A stretch of DNA of 64,000 bases from Streptomyces microflavus (GTDB lineage: Bacteria > Actinomycetota > Actinomycetes > Streptomycetales > Streptomycetaceae): the NCBI RefSeq assembly GCF_014650075.1, contig NZ_BMUG01000005.1, forward strand, positions 186,001-250,000. Direction: 5' to 3'. The position numbers and the translations under genes were made by a program. This document shows, piece after piece, positions 60,054 to 64,000 of the stretch. Under the pieces are notes generated by a model. The model searched no databases, was not told the origin of the DNA, and saw only the letters and a list, made by a program, of their open reading frames with translations. The first letter of the stretch is position 1. Each line of letters begins with the position of its first letter.

Positions 60054-60602
60054 TCATGCCCCGGCCGTCAGCCCGTGCCGGCAGATCGGGCAGCGGTCCC
60101 TGCCGTCCCAGTCGTCCCAGCCGAAGGACTCCGGCGAGAACGTCCGGTCCTCCAACTCCCTCCGCACCGCTACCCGGTAGGTCCAGACCCGGTCGAGGTA
60201 GGGGTGGTAGGCGTCGTGGAAGGCGGCGGAGGTGTGCCCGGCGCCCGTGCCCACCACGCGCTGGACCGCGCGCAGTTGCGCGAACATCGCCTGCCCGGCG
60301 CCGGCCACGTCGGCCGACGCGTCGATGAAGAACCGCTCGCGCACCTCGTGGACGGCCGCCTCGCCCAGGGCGGCGCGGGCGGCCCGGTCCGGGTCGGTGG
60401 AGGGGTCCTGGTCCTGGGCGATCTGCCGCAGCCGGGCGTGGCAGTCCCCGACGGCGGAGATGAACTCGATGTACACCGCGCGCCGCCGGTCCGCCGCCCC
60501 GCGGCTCTTCTCATGGCGCTGGCGCAGATGGTCGGCCAGTACGGTCCCCGAGATGGCGATGAAGCCACCGCTGACCGTCGCGACGAGCGTCCCCCAGTCC
60601 AC
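60054..60602 (-). CDS. Hypothetical membrane-anchored helical protein
   Basis: A 182-residue protein. It starts at GTG 60,602 after GGGGGAAG with one hydrophobic helix (WGTLVATVSGGFIAISGTVLA, about residues 3-23), followed by a basic stretch and a long helical cytoplasmic part. The C-terminus has a CPICRHG Cys pair. It converges on the preceding hypothetical gene. No family recognised. Confidence 0.6.
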   Translation of the reverse strand: MDWGTLVATVSGGFIAISGTVLADHLRQRHEKSRGAADRRRAVYIEFISAVGDCHARLRQIAQDQDPSTDPDRAARAALGEAAVHEVRERFFIDASADVAGAGQAMFAQLRAVQRVVGTGAGHTSAAFHDAYHPYLDRVWTYRVAVRRELEDRTFSPESFGWDDWDGRDRCPICRHGLTAGA

Positions 60603-60664
60603 GACTTCCCCCAAAGAAGTGATCGCCGTTGCGGCGGTTGCCGAATCTATCAAGTGCCGTCGCG

Positions 60665-61507
60665 TCAGGGGCCTTCGGACTTCGGTGCGGCGAACCGCAC
60701 CGGGGCGCGGAAGCGGGCCTTGCGGGCGGCCCGGCGGAACGTGGTGAGGACGGCGGGGCCGGCCAGGGTGATGCAGACGAAGTTCGTGACGGCCCGTCCG
60801 GTGTCCCAGCCGAGGGAGGTCGCCACGTCGAAGGCGAGGTAGCGCTGCCACTGCTCGGTGAAGGGAAGGCCGGGCAGGTAGGCGATGGAGCTGTTCGGGT
60901 CCACCGAGAACGGCCAGAAGGAGAGGTTCAGCAGAAAACCGAAGAGGTAGCCGGAGAGCGATCCGTAGACCGCGAGCATCATCACCTCGCGGCGGCCCGT
61001 GGCGCGGGGCAGCAAGCCCGCGAGCATGCCGACGAACGCGCAGCCGAACATCTGGTACGGCATCCAGGGGCCGACCCCGCCGGTGATCAGCGCGGAGGCG
61101 AAGAGCGAGGTGCAGCCCAGCGTGAAGCCGAAGCCGGGACCGTAGACGCGTCCCGCCAGGACCAGGACGAAGAACACCGTCTCGATGCCCGCCGTGCCCG
61201 CGCCGAGCGGGCGCAGCGCCGCGTTGACGGCGGAGAGCACCCCGAGCATCGCCAGGGCCTTGGAGTTGATGCCGCCCTCGGCGATCTCGGAGATCACCAC
61301 GCACAGGACCAGGACCAGCAGGACGCCGAAGATCAGCGGCGGAGCGTAGTTGGCCCCCAGGCGCCCCGGTGCGACGAGGAACGGCCAGAAGAAGGCGACC
61401 AGCCCGAGGAAGGCGGCCATGGCGATGACGATTGAGGCGCGCGGGCCGATGCGGATGGCGCCCGCGGGGCGCCCGGTGAGGTCCGGCAGCTCCGGGAGTT
61501 CCTTCAC
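60665..61507 (-). CDS. ECF transporter S component
   Basis: A 280-residue integral membrane protein with about six helices (ASIVIAMAAFLGLVAFFWPF through FVCITLAGPAVL), the substrate-binding subunit of an energy-coupling-factor importer. It starts at GTG 61,507, overlapping the ATPase stop by four bases. Group I ECF systems keep S, A and T genes together, as here. The substrate (vitamin, cobalt or nickel) cannot be read from sequence. Confidence 0.85.
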   Translation of the reverse strand: MKELPELPDLTGRPAGAIRIGPRASIVIAMAAFLGLVAFFWPFLVAPGRLGANYAPPLIFGVLLVLVLCVVISEIAEGGINSKALAMLGVLSAVNAALRPLGAGTAGIETVFFVLVLAGRVYGPGFGFTLGCTSLFASALITGGVGPWMPYQMFGCAFVGMLAGLLPRATGRREVMMLAVYGSLSGYLFGFLLNLSFWPFSVDPNSSIAYLPGLPFTEQWQRYLAFDVATSLGWDTGRAVTNFVCITLAGPAVLTTFRRAARKARFRAPVRFAAPKSEGP

Positions 61508-63249
61508 GCCCCCGCCTCCTCGGCCGGCAGCACCGACGTCACCTGGTCCACCGTCAGATAGGGCAGCGGCGAGAGGATCTTCGCCACCTGCGGGGCGAAG
61601 ACGGGGGAGGCGACGATCACTTCGGTGGTCGGCCCGTCCGCGACGATGTCGCCCTCGGCCATCACCACCACCCGGTCCGCCGCGCGGGCCGCGAACTCGA
61701 CGTCATGGGTCGAGATCACCACCGACCTTCCCTCGGCGGCCAGTTCGTCGACCATGGAGATGAGCTGGGTCTTCGCCCGGTAGTCGAGCCCCCGGGTGGG
61801 CTCGTCCAGCAGCAGCACCCGGGGTGCCGCCGTCAGCTGGATGGCGAGGACCAGCGCCAGCTTCTGCCCCTCGGAGAGGTCGCGCGGGTGGGCCGCGCCG
61901 TCGATGCCGGGAGCCAGCCGGTCCAGGATCACGCGGGCGGTGAGCCCGCCGTCCGACGCCGACGCCGACGACTCGATGTCGGCCTGGTCGAGCTCCTGTT
62001 CGACGCTCTCCAGGTAGAGCAGGTCGGTCGGGGTCTGCGGGACGAGACCGACGAGCGCTCTGGCCTCGGCCGCGGAGAGGTTCTTGGGGTCGCTGCCCTT
62101 CGCCGGTCCGCGCGAGCCGCCCGATCCACGCGAGCTGTCCGGTCCGCGCGAGCCGCCCGATCCGGTCCCGCCGACCGAGCCGCCCGTACCGTCCGCGTTG
62201 CCTGAAGCGACCCGTACCGTACCGGACTTGCGCGGCCCCGAGCCCTGGAGCGCCCACAGGAGCGACGACTTGCCCGAGCCGTTGCGGCCCATCAGCGCGG
62301 TGATCTCGCCGCCCCGCAGATCGAGGTCCACCTCACGGACCGCCGCGACACCCCGGTACGCCACCGTGATCCCGCGCGCGGTGAGCAGGGCCGCACCCGG
62401 CTCCTCCGGCACCGGGCGGACGGCCGGGGCCGGGACGGCCGCCAGGGCGGTGCGCAGCGGGGCGGCGGCCCGGCGGGCGTCCCGGACCGAGAGCGGCAGC
62501 GGCGACCAGCGCGCGGCACGGCCGAGCTCCACGATGGGCGGCGCGATCGACGACGTGGCGAAGATGTCCGCCGGCGGGCCCGAGACCACGCGGCCGTCGC
62601 CGGGGAGGTGGATGACCCGGTCCGCGTACTGCACCACCCGTTCCAGGCGGTGCTCCGCCAGCAGCACCGTGACCCCCAGGTCGTGGACGAGCCGGGTCAC
62701 CGCGGCCAGGACCTCCTCCGCTGCCGTCGGGTCGAGCGCGGACGTCGGCTCGTCCAGCACCAGGACGCGGGGGTGGGCGGTGAGGACCGAGCCGATGGCC
62801 ACGCGCTGCTGCTGCCCGCCGGAGAGCTCGTACAGCGCCCGGTGGCGCAGATCGGCGAGCCCGAGCAGATCGAGGGTCTCCTCCACCCGCTTGCGCATCA
62901 CCGCCGGAGAGATCGCCAACTGCTCCATCGCGTAAGCGAGTTCCTCCTCCACCGTGTCCGTGACGAACCCGTCCAGCGGGTCCTGTCCGACCACACCGAC
63001 GACATCGGCGAGTTCGCGGGGCGGGTGGCCGGCGGTGGTGCGGCCGTCGACGGTGACCGTGCCGTACAGCGTGCCGCCGGTGAAGTGCGGCACGAGCCCG
63101 TTGACCGCGCCCAGCAGAGTCGACTTGCCGACCCCCGTATGGCCCACCACGAGGCAGAGTTCGCCCTCGTCGACCACCAGGTTCACGTCCCGCAGGACCG
63201 GCTCGTCGGCCCCGTCGTACACGACGGTGACCTGGTCGAAGGTGATCAT
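61504..63249 (-). CDS. ECF transporter fused tandem ATPase (EcfA-EcfA')
   Basis: A 581-residue protein with two ATPase domains. The first (about 1-270) has Walker A GHTGVGKST, LSGGQQQR and VLVLDEPTSALD. The second (about 305-570) has GRNGSGKSS, the signature LSEGQ and LLLDEPTRGLD, with its His in ISTHD. A Gly/Ser/Arg-rich low-complexity insert of about 35 residues (TGGSVGGTGSGG onward) sits between Walker A and the Q-loop of the second domain. It overlaps both neighbours by four bases. It powers the S/T pair. Confidence 0.92.
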   Translation of the reverse strand: MITFDQVTVVYDGADEPVLRDVNLVVDEGELCLVVGHTGVGKSTLLGAVNGLVPHFTGGTLYGTVTVDGRTTAGHPPRELADVVGVVGQDPLDGFVTDTVEEELAYAMEQLAISPAVMRKRVEETLDLLGLADLRHRALYELSGGQQQRVAIGSVLTAHPRVLVLDEPTSALDPTAAEEVLAAVTRLVHDLGVTVLLAEHRLERVVQYADRVIHLPGDGRVVSGPPADIFATSSIAPPIVELGRAARWSPLPLSVRDARRAAAPLRTALAAVPAPAVRPVPEEPGAALLTARGITVAYRGVAAVREVDLDLRGGEITALMGRNGSGKSSLLWALQGSGPRKSGTVRVASGNADGTGGSVGGTGSGGSRGPDSSRGSGGSRGPAKGSDPKNLSAAEARALVGLVPQTPTDLLYLESVEQELDQADIESSASASDGGLTARVILDRLAPGIDGAAHPRDLSEGQKLALVLAIQLTAAPRVLLLDEPTRGLDYRAKTQLISMVDELAAEGRSVVISTHDVEFAARAADRVVVMAEGDIVADGPTTEVIVASPVFAPQVAKILSPLPYLTVDQVTSVLPAEEAGA

Positions 63250-64000
63250 GCGGCTTCCTCGGTGCGCGGCGCGGAGACGTACGGGACGGGCTTGCCCGGC
63301 GGCGGCGCCAGGAACCCGGCCGCCCCGGCGAGCAGGACGGCGGCGGCCGGGACGAGCGGCAGCGTCGGCCAGCTGAGGGGATAGATGGACGGGTTCAACG
63401 CGGCCGGGTCGTAACCGACGTTGACGAACAGCAGCACCGCCGAGAGCACCCCGCAGGACGCCACCGCCCACTCCGCGAACCGCCAGGGATCGGGCCGGTA
63501 CGTCGTCCGCGTCACCCGGCGCCCGCCGAGCCGCAGCCCGGCCAGGCAGAGCACCGCACCGGCCGCCAGCGCGGGCAGCCCCAGCAGCTTCGGGGCGGTC
63601 GGGTCGAGGAGCCCGTACGCCCCGGCGCAGAGCCCGCACATGCCCAGGAGCATCAGCGTCCCGGTCAGCCGGCGCGAGCCACGCGTGGCGGAACCCGCCC
63701 GCCCGTAACCGCGCGAATCCATCGCCGCCGCCAGCCGCAGCGACCGCTCCAGCGCGTCCTCCAGCACGGGCACCACGATGCTCCGCAGCGCCTTGAGCCC
63801 CTTGTTGCGCCCGGCCCGCAGCCGGCGGGCGCGCGCCACCCGCTGGACGCTCTGGACCAGTTGCGGGGCCACGCTGATCGAGACGGTGACGGCCACGCCG
63901 AGCTCGTACAGTGCGCCGGGCAGCACGCGCAGCGCCCGTTTCGGGTTGGCGAGCGTGTTCGCAGCGCCGATGCAGCACAGCATGCAGGCGAGCCGGAGCC
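63246..64000 (-). CDS. ECF transporter T component, 5' end cut by the window edge
   Basis: At least 245 residues of a CbiQ/EcfT-type membrane scaffold. The Ala-Arg-Gly-like coupling helices appear as AAAMDSRGYGRAG and further basic segments. The reading frame is open through the right edge, so the start lies outside. Its stop overlaps the ATPase start. It joins S and the fused ATPase in one ECF importer. Confidence 0.85.
   Translation of the reverse strand, partial: LRLACMLCCIGAANTLANPKRALRVLPGALYELGVAVTVSISVAPQLVQSVQRVARARRLRAGRNKGLKALRSIVVPVLEDALERSLRLAAAMDSRGYGRAGSATRGSRRLTGTLMLLGMCGLCAGAYGLLDPTAPKLLGLPALAAGAVLCLAGLRLGGRRVTRTTYRPDPWRFAEWAVASCGVLSAVLLFVNVGYDPAALNPSIYPLSWPTLPLVPAAAVLLAGAAGFLAPPPGKPVPYVSAPRTEEAA

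Noticed and set aside
1..64000. CRISPR arrays, tRNA or rRNA genes and insertion sequences
   Set aside because: No regularly spaced repeats, tRNA-like cloverleaf, rRNA sequence or transposase gene was recognised on reading both strands; a dedicated search was not possible.

Overview
The window is about 72% GC with strongly G/C-biased third codon positions, iron boxes of the DmdR type, DevR/OsdR-like stress genes and a coelichelin-type siderophore cluster, all of which point to a Streptomyces chromosome or a close actinobacterial relative. No rRNA, tRNA, CRISPR array or transposase was seen.

Region 1 (about 1-10,050) is a metal- or metalloid-responsive operon. A perfect 13-2-13 ArsR/SmtB-type palindrome precedes a 34-residue peptide with seven cysteines. 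Tightly packed genes follow on the same strand: a heterodimeric ABC exporter with one degenerate ATP site, a 94-residue protein with four SSCCG repeats, a YtkA-like lipoprotein, a class I aminotransferase, a CopZ-like chaperone, a 31-residue membrane peptide, a CopA-type P-type ATPase and a GNAT/FemAB-fold acyltransferase. A convergent ArsR repressor with an As(III)-type cysteine arrangement closes the block, and its promoter region carries the same half-site as the operon operator. I do not recognise this gene combination as a described system; it is the best candidate for something new in the window.

Region 2 (10,232-17,956) is mixed. It holds a Rieske oxygenase, a PAS-PP2C stress phosphatase convergent with an ACR3/BASS-family (arsenite-type) permease, and molybdate/molybdopterin-related small proteins (tandem Mop/TOBE protein, SUOX-like domain protein, HTH-TOBE regulator). 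An M24 peptidase, a GNAT remnant and a hypothetical protein complete it.

Region 3 (18,170-39,809) is a coelichelin-type cluster: cchB, cchC, cchD, cchE, cchF, cchG, cchH, cchI and cchJ. The three adenylation-domain specificity codes read as formyl-hydroxyornithine, threonine and hydroxyornithine. Five DmdR/IdeR iron boxes divide it into iron-repressed units. The formyltransferase (cchA) and MbtH (cchK) genes known at the cluster edges in S. coelicolor are absent here. CchG and CchI have reciprocal lesions in their ATPase motifs, so the pair should have one working ATP site.

Region 4 (39,958-46,519) is a redox/dormancy stress island: an XRE-PPOx protein, two universal stress proteins, an Acg-type nitroreductase, a GAF histidine kinase and a LuxR-type response regulator, with DevR-like GC-rich dyads in the control regions.

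Region 5 (46,647-53,854) holds a radical SAM protein with unusual cysteine spacing, a DeoR regulator with a polyol/sugar ABC importer and a sorbitol-type dehydrogenase, and a frameshifted gene. Region 6 (53,959-58,296) is a divergent pair of secreted, discoidin-bearing carbohydrate enzymes (beta-helix protein and GH16 glucanase) with LacI-type palindromes between them. Region 7 (58,313-64,000) has a DUF3048 lipoprotein, two proteins of unknown function and an ECF vitamin/metal transporter operon whose T component runs off the right edge.
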